From Eulemur rufifrons (taxonomy: Eukaryota > Chordata > Mammalia > Primates > Lemuridae), in NCBI RefSeq assembly GCF_041146395.1, contig NC_091001.1, positions 106,228,965-106,292,964 on the forward strand: a stretch of 64,000 nt of DNA, in the 5' to 3' direction. The notes beneath the pieces were generated by a model that searched no databases, had not been told where the DNA came from, and worked only from the letters and a program-made list of their open reading frames with translations. Position 1 is the first letter of the stretch; every line of letters starts with the position of its first letter. Below, one piece after another: positions 51,741 through 62,984 of the stretch. Position numbers and translations under genes: made by a program.

Positions 51741-51749
51741 TTTGATCCA

Positions 51750-52260
51750 GATTTGTATGCATAAAAATCTTGGGCCTGGAGCCTTGAGCCTTGGGCCTGG
51801 ACCTCTCCTTTACTAAGAGGTAAAGGGTCTTCACTGCACGTGTTGGACTTGTCACCTTGTATGGGAATATCTTTCCCTGTTTCAGATTTGAGTCAACGTG
51901 TATTCTTTTGTTTTGCTTAAGTGTGTGCATCATACGGAACCTGGTTAACCCCATTGTTATGCCTGTACCATGAGAGAAGGGACATGGTCCTTTGCTCTGA
52001 GGCACAAGGCAGAGAAGTAGAGGCCAATGCCCTTGTATTGGCTCCTGGGAGGGACCCACTGGCCATGGGAGACTGGTGCTCATGCCAAAGCTGACCTTGC
52101 ACTGTGTCTTTTCTATGTGAGTAAAGCGTTGTTCTATCCAGTGCTTGACTGTGTTATTTCTTTTGGGGAGTCTGGTATCAGATGCCAAGATATGGGCAGA
52201 AATGTCTGGGCTTCTACTGATGGTGACAGGCAGCAGATGCCACTTGCTTGACAGAGAGAG
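51750..52260 (+). mobile_element. LTR-like block containing the longest open frame
   Basis: GC-richer than the flanks. Near its end, tgtgagtaaagcgttgttct followed by a T-rich stretch resembles an R-U5 region with an AGTAAA-type polyadenylation signal. The minus-strand frame 51544-52284 (246 codons) crosses it. It is rich in Ser, Leu and Lys, has no recognisable domain, and both its ends lie in GA/CT-rich low-complexity sequence. I read it as a fortuitous frame in a repeat. The family is unknown and the limits are approximate. Confidence 0.35.
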
Positions 52261-52284
52261 AGAAAGATAAAATGACAGACACAT

Positions 52285-53165
52285 GAACAGACACGGGGAA
52301 ACAGAAATATAGAAGGGAAAGATTAATAGTTAATCACCGAATTCGGAATTAAAAAGGCAGAATTTAAATATTTGAGCACAACTAAATAGCTTTTGTTTTA
52401 AGGTTCATGGTGCAGTTTATTTAAATCTTTGTTGTTTTACTTACCATCGCATAATCTATTTAATACTAAGGAATAGATGCAGATGCATATTTGAAGAAGC
52501 TCCCTTTCATTTTCATTTTGATTTTTGCTTCCATTCCGTTTTCACTTTTATTGTGTGCTTCTTTTTACTTAGTGCTAGTGAACATTCATAAAGCTTATGT
52601 GATTTATATGTTAAATTGTACTGTCATTGGGACCTCAGACCGTTACTAATGTGCTTTGGTGGCCTCTCACTTAGAAAACTTGCCTTAGCGGTATTTTCCA
52701 AATCCCACCATGAATTTGTCCTGGGATGTTTGTCATATGTGGTTCAGTTTTTCTTTGTTCCCATATATGTAGAGTTTCCACAGACTCACTAGGGAATATA
52801 ATAAATAATGCAAACAGTATTAGTATATTAAATCGTACCCTCCAAGTTAACCTAAGAGGCATGTTTTTCCTTGATAACAGGAAACTATTCAAATTATTTT
52901 GTCATAGTTGTGCTTGTTCTTACATCAATTTTAAAATAAATTATAAACAAATATGATATATTAGGTGCCCTATTTTCACTATGAGTTGAGTAAATCACAA
53001 TAATATTTAAACTTATGTCAAAAGTTCCTAAAGTGGCATATTCATTGTCAAACTTGGAAAGCAAAAAATATAATCCAGGAACTCAATTTAGACCAGGCAT
53101 GTATACATTTAACAGATTGTAAAAATAATATTTATATAATATTTTTTCTTATAATATTTACAGTT
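52285..53165. other. Unassigned DNA
   Basis: No gene or confident repeat family recognised. Opposing frames of 73-76 codons near 52671-52956 overlap. Confidence 0.4.
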
Positions 53166-53167
53166 GA

Positions 53168-53400
53168 GAGAATATGGGTTTGGCATCAAAAGATGTGGAT
53201 TTATATTCACTTCCTAGAATTCATTAATTGTGTACATTCTGGAATATTAATTGACTTCTAAGAGGTATAATTACCTCAACTTCAAAATAAGGATGAAAAT
53301 AATTACTTTGAAAGATAGTTTCCAGGATTAGAGAAACACATGTAAAGAAGAATTTCAATTCCTGGGTAACACTATGGTTACTATTATAATTTAGTGATAT
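53168..53400 (+). mobile_element. MIR SINE, decayed
   Basis: gaatatgggtttggcatcaa, then acctcaacttcaaaataagg and the tail ggttactattataattt follow sense MIR order. Confidence 0.65.
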
Positions 53401-54184
53401 TTTTATTGATTCTATTACTAATAAACCTAATGGTGGTTGGAGAAAATAATGCTGAAATATCTATATCACTAGCCAAAATTTTATTTCAATGTAAAGCAAT
53501 ATCATATTTACACGGAGGATTATATAGTCTCTCTTGAATATATGTATATGTAATAAACTTTGAAAGATAAATGGAATATAATTAATAAAAATATTGGAAG
53601 GACTTTTTGGTAAATTGCATATATGCTTCAGGGGAAGGATATAAAAGAAACTTGGACCATAGTTTGGAAACAACAAAGAATCCATGAAGTCTGAAGACAT
53701 CATCCATATGTCTGAAGGTAAATAAAAAGAAATAATGGAAGTCTTCTATTTATAGGATTTTTTGAGGAATAAAAATTATTAGAAAAGTATCTCACTGCAA
53801 ACACCTAGAAATATTATCTTTTAAATGCATAAATGAACTTTACAAAGTAAATTTTATGCATACAGAAAGGAATAGAAAGCTGAAAACTCAATACTAAACT
53901 ATAGGCCGCCTCAGGTATCTAGTAGTAACAAGTATTAACTGCCCGGTAGGACACAGGAGATAAGGCCTTGGGCCTGACATACGGTGGAGAGTCTGATTCC
54001 TAGATGCATGTATTAAGACATGTTTCTCAAAATGCTATTTATTCAGTGAAAGCATGCCCTCAAATGAATTTCATACTTTGGCAAATACAACAAAAAGACA
54101 ACAATTCTCTCTTAAAAATTTAATCTGGTTGAAAAAATAATCTTATTCTGAGAAATTATAATTATTAATGTTAGAGTGTCCTCT
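53401..54184. other. Unassigned AT-rich DNA
   Basis: No recognised feature. The 80-codon minus frame 53461-53703 has no known similarity. Confidence 0.4.
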
Positions 54185-54530
54185 AGCTAGTTCAGAGTAT
54201 GAATATGGAGCTAAGTTTGGGCAGGTTCTAAGTATATTAAAAGGAAGCTTCCAAGTTAATCTAACCTAACATTAAAGCTAAGTTTCGGCAGGTTCTCTAG
54301 CAGCTCCTTTTATAAGACTGGGATTTCCTTTTCCTTACCACAAACCCACTGCATACACAGAACCTGCCTGAGACTGCCTCTGCATCACCTCTTGAGAGGG
54401 GTGGGACTTGAGAGAGAAAGGGTGATCATTCCGAACTCGAGGCTCATTTTGCCTGCTGCGAGTGCTACGAGTAATAAACTCCTTTGCCTCATGTTTTCTG
54501 TCAGCACGTATAAAACTGTGGCCTACATAT
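54185..54530 (+). mobile_element. LTR-like element with internal duplication
   Basis: Toward the end it has gagtaataaactcctttgcc, a polyadenylation signal followed by the kind of T-rich U5 start seen in retroviral LTRs. Upstream lies a GC-richer stretch with ccacaaacccactgcat. In its 5' part a 19-bp motif (ctaagtttgggcaggttct) occurs twice (54211-54229 and 54278-54296) with one mismatch. Boundaries and family are not established. Confidence 0.5.
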
Positions 54531-56115
54531 AATTGTCAGCTTACAAATAGGGTAAAATCTCAAACCCTTTGCGGTTCTTGACAATGACTTTTGCTTTGTA
54601 AGTCACATTAGTTGACTTTAGAAGTTACTTTCTTTTCCAAAGTCTGTGCTTGCTAAATTTCAGAATTTGTGGGTTGGACTATACATAAACTACCATTCAA
54701 CACTGATACTTTAAGATTTGATTATAATTATATAAATACTAACTTTCAGGAGAGCAAGATGTCTATTGTCATGCACATAAAAAGCGGCTGATTATTCACT
54801 GTACTTCAAATGCCAATTGTGAATAAATTGAGTGTGGCTAATACAACTCATGGTACTTAAGAAGTAACTGTCTGCAAATGAAGAGCCCTAAAATCAATTC
54901 AGTGTAGGCTTGATCACAGAAAAAAAAATATTTTGAAAGCATAAATTATACAAATTTCTCAGATACCTGGTTAATGGTATTTTATCAGCTAGTGTAGATG
55001 CCATCACCTAGTAGCCAGTCTCAATGAAGAATCAGGAGGCTTCCCAAATTTTAACCAAGTTTTGTTCTGTGACATTTTCCAGGAGAGTTGCAGCAAGTAG
55101 TAAAATGTAAGAGCCTTCTTTGAAGGACAAGAGTTAAAAGAAACAAGATAAAGAATAGTGGGTTTTGCCTGCATCTTTATTTTTATGTGCTTTAAGAGCA
55201 AAGGCGTTTTTGTTGTTGTTGTATTATTCACATATAAAATCATTTGTAAGTAAATGACTATCATTTTTAAGTACTTACTAAGTACTGACAGTGTACTTAT
55301 AAAAAGCTTAAGGTCATATATCTAACTCTGGATTTCTAACATATACGTTGTGGTATCCTCAATATTCACCTGGAAAGCCTTTTTGTTGAATCATTTCCTT
55401 AGTATAGTCTTAATTCCTTGGCCTCTTCTTGGTTTTCCTTTTTCTAAGAATGTTTCTAGAATATGGCATATTTTAAAGATATGGAAATTATAGCTTTGCA
55501 ATTTCAAAGCATTATTTTGTCTTCCATATAACTGAAAAGTAGATTTGGTTAACTAAATTTAAAAAAAAATAAAAATAAAAAAAAAAAACCAGGCAAACAA
55601 CAGACCTCTCAGGGTACTGCGTGTCAATGGAACTGTTCTCTTCTGTAAGATGAGCTATTGCTGGGGAATATTTCTGAGTTGCCCCTGAAAAGGGAATAAT
55701 TACAAGAGAATCACACCTAGTAGTCTACCAGATAGATTCACCCAGATAAAGTATTAAAATATCCTGAAAATGGAAACATTTTTGTTCAAGTGATCTTATT
55801 AAGACTATTCTCACGCACACACATATATAAATTCCTGACTGAATTTTTTTTGATACATCAAAAATGTGTTTTCATATGTAGATACCACATTTCACAAATG
55901 TAAAATCTCATTAGTCATATGAACACCTGTGGAAAAGAGAAGCATCCTAGGTCTCAGGAGCTACTTTTTTTTCCATTGAGAATTACCCTTAAGCAGATAT
56001 TAACTTATTATTCCAGGAATTATTTTTTTTTTACTTAATCTCCAATGTGATAGTAATGGAACTGGGTTTTGAAGATCATTACATCACTCTCACACTAAGG
56101 AACAAAGAACAATTA
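54531..56115. other. Unassigned DNA
   Basis: No gene or confident repeat. An A-rich run lies at 55561-55588. The 86-codon minus frame 55004-55264 has no recognised similarity. Confidence 0.4.
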
Positions 56116-56119
56116 GAAT

Positions 56120-56825
56120 CTTTTCAATTTTTTATTGTGGAAAAATACACATAGGAAAATTTACCATCTTAATCATTTTTAAGTGTACAGTTCAGTAGTA
56201 TTATCTACCCTCATAATGCTTTACAACAATCACCACCATTGCTATAACTTTTTTCATCTTGTAAAACTGAAATTCTGTACCTGTTAAACAATGATTTACC
56301 ATCATCTCCTCCCCCTAGTCCTTGGAAACCACCATTCTTGTTTCCTGTCTCTATGATTTTGACTAGGTACCTCCTATAAGTGAAATCACATAATATTTGA
56401 TTTTCTGTGACTGGCTTGTTCCACTTAGCATAATGTCCTCAAGGTTTATTCATCTATGTTCTCACGTAGGTGCGAATTTCTTCTTTTTGTCAGTCTGAAT
56501 AATATTCCATTGTATGTTCATACCACGTGTTCTTATCCATCCATCTGTTGATGGACATTTGAGTTATTTCCACATTTTAGCTATTCTGAATAATTCTGCA
56601 CAAAATACTCTGTTGAGACTTTGTTTTCAACTCTTTTGGGGGTATACCCAGAAGTGAAATTGCTGGATCAGACAGTGATTCCATTTTCAATTTTTTGATG
56701 AACTGCGATACTGTTGTTTATAGTAGCTGTACCATTTTGCAATCCCACAAGAGTTTCACAAGAGTACACAAGAGTTTCAGTTTCTCCACATCCTCTCTAA
56801 CACTTGTTATTTTGTAGCACAATTA
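56120..56825 (-). mobile_element. Old L1 3' end (L1MB/L1MC-like), antisense
   Basis: ttaagtgtacagttcagtag, ataatattccattgtatgtt, atccatccatctgttgatgg and ggtatacccagaagtgaaat are standard antisense L1 3' landmarks in the correct order. A short tandem duplication (acaagagtttcacaagagta) lies near 56747. Confidence 0.88.
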
Positions 56826-56894
56826 CCATCTAATCAATCTTTTTAAAAACTTGCTATATCTCTGATGCATCTAACATTTCCTTATAGCTCTCAT

Positions 56895-57080
56895 CGTAGA
56901 AAGAGTGGTGAAGGAGTCAGAAGACCTAATACTACTCCTGGTTCTGCCAATAGGAGGTATAAAACATTAAACACGCCATCTAATATCTGTTAACTTTGAG
57001 TTCATGTGTAAAATTGATCACTAATAACATGCAACACAATATTTATTAACGTGCTTTGGAAGCCACCAGACTACATAATA
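56895..57080 (+). mobile_element. MIR SINE, decayed
   Basis: gtcagaagacctaatactac, tcctggttctgccaatagga, then gttcatgtgtaaaattgatc: sense MIR head and core. Confidence 0.6.
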
Positions 57081-57435
57081 TATATAGTATATATGGATAG
57101 ATTGATAGATAAATATCTTTATATAATTTCTCTCCATATGTAGTCTATATAATTCCATATTTGTTATTTATAAGAAATGATTATTACTCAAGACCCAACA
57201 TTTAAAAAAATAAATTAATGAAAGTAGAGTTAAATTAATGTTTCTGTTGCATGAGGGACCCTTTCACACCTTATTCATTACAGAATCTTAAAGATAGGTA
57301 TCTTTAAATTCTAATGTTGCCAGTTCCTCAGAAGGAATTGGTTTCCACCTTCCACAAAATGCATGATTAAGGAGAAACCATGACCCTAATTTGCTTCCTT
57401 GTAATTTTGATTCAAATTTTTGGCCATTATCCATA
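57081..57435. other. Unassigned DNA
   Basis: Short TA-rich run at 57077-57094; otherwise nothing recognised. Confidence 0.4.
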
Positions 57436-57439
57436 TTAT

Positions 57440-57785
57440 GTTATTTTTTTCATAGATTATTTTTTAAAGCATGCTCACTAATGGCAACTTATCCTAAGAA
57501 AATTACCTAAAATACAAACAAAAGGATTCTTTAAAATTTTATAGAAATTATGCATTAAGATATTTATCTTAGCAATGTTTAGAATAACAATTAATTGTAA
57601 AGAAGCCCAAATTCACTATAACAGTAAAGGGAATTAGTAAATTATGATATATTCTTCCCTTAGAATATTGTACATTTGACATAGGGTTGGTTATGCAGAA
57701 TTTCTAATGATATAAAGGAATAGTGATGCTTTTAAGTTGAGTGAAAAATTATTGGATCCCAATGAAAATGAAGTATAACTAGTTT
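57440..57785 (+). mobile_element. L1ME-like 3' region, first part
   Basis: Sense strand: atcctaagaaaattacctaa, the tagcaatgtttagaataaca segment, and aattattggatcccaatgaa match the late ORF2 and 3' UTR of old L1ME/L1M4 elements. Confidence 0.6.
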
Positions 57786-58060
57786 TTAGGAATATAGGTA
57801 TTGAATAGGGAAATCTAGATTTGAATCTCAATTCTACCAATTTCTTCTTATTAATATATTATTAAGAGAAAGTAAATATCTCTGAACCTATTTGCCTCAT
57901 TTATAAAACAGAAATAACAGTAATTCCTTTACAAGAATTTTATGAAGATTATAAGGGGAGAAAATATACAAAGTATCTAGCACAATGCCTGGTTTAAGAC
58001 TAATCATTTAGGTAAATACTAATCATTTTCAGTATGATCATTTTCATTATTATGATGGTG
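57786..58060 (+). mobile_element. MIR SINE inside the L1ME-like element
   Basis: Nearly full-length sense MIR: aaatctagatttgaatctca, ctctgaacctatttgcctca, tatctagcacaatgcctggt and a final attattatgatgg. It separates two collinear L1ME-like parts. Confidence 0.85.
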
Positions 58061-58079
58061 AGTATCATGACCAAAAAAA

Positions 58080-58395
58080 AAAACCTACCAGAATGAGAGA
58101 AAGAGAAGAGAGAGAAATAAATCTTGTTTTTCTATAAAAAATATTTTCTTATGTAATAGCCAAAGCCAATAAGTAAGAAATGTTTATATAAATGTTACTT
58201 AAAAATATGGGGTAAATGCCAAGATAAATAGCTAAAAGCACTGAAAGCTGTTGCTTTCAGGGAACAAGAATTGTCAGAAAGAGGTGGGTCGGGTTATTGC
58301 TGTTTTTCATTATCAACCTTGTAGTACAACTTATATTTCTTTGTACATGTGTCAGGTTGATAACAGTGAAAAATTACATTTAAAAAGAGAAATGC
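58080..58395 (+). mobile_element. L1ME-like 3' UTR, second part
   Basis: aaagctgttgctttcaggga, aaagaggtgggtcgggttat and ttatatttctttgtacatgt resemble the old L1ME 3' UTR. Similar but weaker sequence recurs at 58800-58960. Confidence 0.5.
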
Positions 58396-58969
58396 ATTAG
58401 GTGGGTAAATGGAACAATATACTTAGTTTCTTAATGCACTAGGATAGTTGTTCGGAGCCTAAAATTGCCAAATTAAAGCAGTTTGGTACTAGAGTAGAGT
58501 TGCATTTTCTGAAAAGAAAACCAAATTGAATCAACTATGTTTTTACTTTTTTACTTAAAAAAATACATATCTAGACAATGTCTCTCCTCTCTACTCTCAA
58601 CTTCTCCAGTCCCTCATGAGTTAACCATCAGTTGGAAATTAGTGTGCTCCCTGCCATGCAAGTGTTCAGAACTGTGTGTGCGTAAGACTGTTTCATTTTT
58701 GTGCGTAACACTGTTTCATTTTTTAAAACTTTAAAAAATATTTCTGTATAAAATTTTTGAAGTGTATTGATATGGATAAATATAGATCCGGTTAAAAAAT
58801 TAAACCAAAGGGTTTATCAGCACTGTAATAATATGATTGGCAGGTATTTTCTTTGTGTACTTTTCTTCATTATCTAAATTTTTCAAACTGGACACCAGGT
58901 CTTACAATATTTTTTTCAATTGCTATCAAAATATCTCTAAAATAACACAGCCATGAAAAGAAAAGAAAC
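58396..58969. other. Unassigned DNA
   Basis: A short imperfect duplication (tgcgtaagactgtttcattt and tgcgtaacactgtttcattt, near 58679 and 58702) is present, and 58800-58960 may be another L1ME tail. No gene. Confidence 0.4.
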
Positions 58970-59450
58970 GAGGAAGTCATGCATTAGTCAGAGAAGGCAG
59001 CCATAAAGCCCAGTGTTCTCTGCTTAGCTCTTGATGTCATAATTACCATCTCATTAGCCAAAAGTTGTATGAAGAGACATCTTCTGCACCGATGAAAAAC
59101 GTATCAGTGGTCTGTTGGCATTAGTCGAGTCCCTCCACACTGAGGCTACACACTCCCAGAATCATTCTTTAGGAGCCTGGACAAGCCAGGATCATTCATT
59201 AACTGTCTCTTTACTGAATAGGAAAAATGAATGGAGCCCTTTAATCTGACATTAATAAATTGCAACCATTTGGGGAAGTATTCAAATGTAAAATGTTGAG
59301 GTTCATTACTGAAATTATATTTGATGACTTGGGTTTGTTCTGGCTCATTTGAAGATATAATTTTCAAAGGATTTTTATCCCTGATGGTGGGTGATAATGG
59401 ATATTCGAGCCAAATCATAGAATAAGTCTAAGCAGGACTCATGGGACCCG
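58970..59450. other. Repeat-free block, candidate conserved non-coding element
   Basis: About 480 bp without recognisable repeat or low-complexity sequence. It contains homeodomain-type cores (tgacattaataaattgc, gtcataattaccatctcatt). The 90-codon minus frame 59146-59418 lacks family features. A regulatory role is inference only. Confidence 0.3.
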
Positions 59451-59924
59451 AGACGCAGATGCATAGACCGTTAAAGCTGGGAGCAGTCCTGGGGACTTTT
59501 CTCAAACTTTTAAAAATTAATCTTTTTTTTCCTTTAAAGAAAAGTGTACTTAATAACTAGGTAAGCCTGCTGACCCTGCTCACCTCATCTTACCTTTAGA
59601 AAAAGTGTGGATCAAAAAGAGAGGCAAAGGAGTTACTATAATTCTTTCTTCAGACTCCAATCACAGCCCATCAGAATTACTTTACTTTCAAGTCCTCTCA
59701 TAGCATTTATAAAAGCTTTCTGTGTAAGTAAGTAGGCACAGAGAAAAAGAATGCATAATATTTACTTTGCATTTCTGTATGAAGCGGTGTGCAAATGTGT
59801 GTGATGTGTATTTGAGATGAGAATTAGAAACACACACTTTACAAATAAGTTGACACTTGAAGTGGGCTTCGAAAAATGCATGTAAGTTGCATCAAGTGTG
59901 TTATTTCCTTTTGTCTCTTTCATT

Positions 59925-60020
59925 TCAAGACTGTGACCTTCTTGAGCAAAGAGACTGGACTTCATTCATACTAGTAAACACAGTGCGTAGAATGATATCT
60001 AGAATAGAGCATGTAAATAT
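59925..60020 (+). mobile_element. L2 3' end fragment
   Basis: agactgtgaccttcttgagc, then aacacagtgcgtagaatgat and tctagaatagagcatgtaaa, a sense L2 end. Confidence 0.6.
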
Positions 60021-60660
60021 GGCTTGCATTTTTCAATTCAAATTGAATTTGAATAGGTACATGGAAAAATCTAAACATGAGTTAGAAATGTCATATATAT
60101 TTGGCTTCAAAAATCTCACATTTTTTCTTTTAATATTCATTGGTTACTAGATGAATTTTGACTTTGCTCTGGCTATTTTTGATGAGATAATTTTTTTACA
60201 AAGAATCTCAGTCACATTTCTCCAATACAGTCACTTTTTTCAAAATTTGATAGCCTGCTTTATGGGAGTCACACATTTGCATAATTTAAGTGGACATTTC
60301 ATGGGCATTGCCACTTTCATGAAATTCAATATTCTACAATACTGTGTGTTTTAAAATCTTGAAATAGGGCATGATATATTATGCTCACCAATTCTGAACA
60401 CAGTGAATAGATGTTAAACTAGTTCAGACATAAAATGGCATAATATAGTAATAGGGATGATTCATTAATACAGGAAGATGATTAAAAATGTTAATGAACA
60501 GATTAAATGTATATTACAAATGTTATTTGAGAAAATAAAAAGTTATGGGGAAGAAATATTAGCAGCAGTCAAAGTAGTAGGAAATTTCTATGTGAAGACC
60601 CAGAAGAACCAAGTTAATTATGAATATTTTTTTTTCCTTTTGAAAATGGAAGCTGGAGTA
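60021..60660. other. Unassigned AT-rich DNA
   Basis: No gene or repeat recognised. Plus frames of 61-97 codons (59857-60663) follow one another but have no known similarity and no shared reading-frame logic. Confidence 0.4.
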
Positions 60661-60664
60661 TGAT

Positions 60665-60760
60665 AATTAGGCATTTGTTTATTCAGTCTGTTCATTCATT
60701 TATCAAACATAAACTAATACCCTACTCTTTTCCAGGAATAGGTGCACAAACATCAAAGAA
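60665..60760 (-). mobile_element. L2 3' end fragment, antisense
   Basis: tgttcattcatttatcaaac, taataccctactcttttcca and ggaataggtgcacaaaca fit the antisense L2 terminus. Confidence 0.5.
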
Positions 60761-60790
60761 GGTCAGTATATTTTCACAATACATTTCTCT

Positions 60791-61161
<371 letters not shown>

Positions 61162-61329
61162 TTCTCATATCCCCATAGACAAAATTATAATTATTCATAC
61201 ACAGTAGGCAAGAGGACTGCAGTACATGCCAACTCTTCTATTGTCTCGCCTTTTTCTGTCCACACACAAGTCAGGAGGCTGTTGCCGCCACCACTATTTT
61301 GTTCCTTAATAATGAGAGTAATTGAAATG

Positions 61330-61560
61330 GTATCACCTAAACCATATGTGCGTACTCAATAATTATTTGCTATGTATCAACCAATCCCAAATTCATTCTT
61401 TGCAAACATACTTCAACAGAAACATTTCATGCTACATATGTGCAACTATGTGCCAAAAATTGTGACAATATACTAGGAAAACAAAAATAAAAGACTCAGT
61501 TATTGTCTGTCCATAGAGGTTCAGAAACTAATGAGTGGGGGCTGATCTATAAACACAAAT
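61330..61560 (-). mobile_element. L2 3' end, antisense
   Basis: actcaataattatttgctat, actatgtgccaaaaattgtg, tatactaggaaaacaaaaat and actcagttattgtctgtcca, in antisense L2 order. An A run (61561-61580) follows. Confidence 0.75.
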
Positions 61561-61849
61561 TAAAAAAAAAAAAAAAAAAAGGTAAGGTATGTTAATTGAG
61601 GTAAGGACTGTTAAAATGTAGCACAGAGGCGAAGATTATGTTTCCTTAGGATTTTGAGTATTTAGATTGACTGACTGGAAATTCGGATTCAACCAGTAGT
61701 CTTCTAGGCAAAGAAAGTGTAACTGGTGGTTGGCTGTAAGGTTGTAAACATTTCCTGACCATGGTGTGAAAGGATTTTCAGTGTCTGGCCTCAAAAAATG
61801 CTCTGGACCTCATCTTCAACTCCTCCCTGTCACACGTCCCCCACTCTAG

Positions 61850-62440
61850 TCCTAAGAATTACCAACATTCTTCAAGCGTTGTTAACTTATATATTCCTTT
61901 ATGCTTTCACTCTTTCATTGCCCATTGATGCCTGACATACAATCTTTTTTTCTCTTTTTTAAGAGACAGGGTTTTGCTGTGTTGCCCAGGCTGGTCTAGA
62001 ATTCCTGGGCTCAAGCCATCCTCCCGCCCCAGCCTCCCCTGTAGCAGTAGATGGGACCACAGGCTCCCGCTACCACACCCAGCTTTCAATTATCTGGAAG
62101 AAAGGTTACTTACCTGTCAAAGCTCCTATCAAGTATGTCCATTTAGGAAGACATTCGTTACCAGGTTCTCCCCTCAGGCACACACATGTACACATACAAC
62201 CTACAACATATGATAAACACAACATCAGAAGTAAATATCCTCTATTCTGTGCTTCTAATCTATTTTTTTTCCATTGCTATTATGGTACTCGACATATACA
62301 CAGTTTTACATGTGGCTCTTCCTTCCCTACCATACAACAAATTACATGTTGGTGGGAGCTGTGCCTTATTCATCTTCCAATTCTCTAGTTTTCAAACAAA
62401 CAGGTACTCTATAAAGGCCCAGTAAATGGAGAGTGTGGAA
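61850..62440 (+). mobile_element. L2 3' end, sense, split by a FLAM
   Basis: Two collinear parts. The first (61850-61944) has tatattcctttatgctttca. The second (62086-62440) has gaagacattcgttaccaggt, the ctattctgtgcttctaatct segment, gctgtgccttattcatcttc and the end aaaggcccagtaaatg. Together they follow the sense L2 3' end. Confidence 0.7.
61945..62085 (-). mobile_element. FLAM/Alu monomer, antisense, inside L2
   Basis: tttttaagagacagggtttt, gttgcccaggctggtctaga, ctcaagccatcctcccgccc and caccacacccagct-type ending. It is a single 7SL-derived arm on the minus strand, with the T-rich tail complement at low coordinates. Confidence 0.8.
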
Positions 62441-62984
62441 GGTACACAATTTGTTACTAAAATCTTTTGATAAATAAAAACAAAAAGGAAGAATATCAGA
62501 TTCACTTAGATTGTCAAAAGTATAATGCTATATTTACATAATGCTGTTCACCCCAAAAGGACTTATATTTTGAGCATTACACAATTATAATAGGAGCACT
62601 ATTATTTTTATTGAAATTATAATTGGGGGAAAGTTGCTCAGATTGTTGCAAATATGCACAGATTTTACAGTTTCCTCTGATTTTCTTAATAAGCTAGTAC
62701 TAAAATAAACCCATAAAAATCAATGTAAATTTTCTTATTGAAGACTGTCACATAAGCTCAATACAAATAATTATCTGAGGTATTAGCTTTATGTCTCTAT
62801 TTTAGAGCACAGGTGATATTATAAAGCTAAATATTTTTCAGAAATTCCAAATGAAATGAAAAATTTCAAAATCAAGCAATTATAATTATACCAGATTCTG
62901 AGATGAATACATCCAAGGCATTAAATTAAAAAAACTGAGAGTGCATTTTTATATTTTAAATATGCTAAGTTAATCACCTGTTGT
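62441..62984. other. Unassigned AT-rich DNA
   Basis: No recognised feature. Confidence 0.4.
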
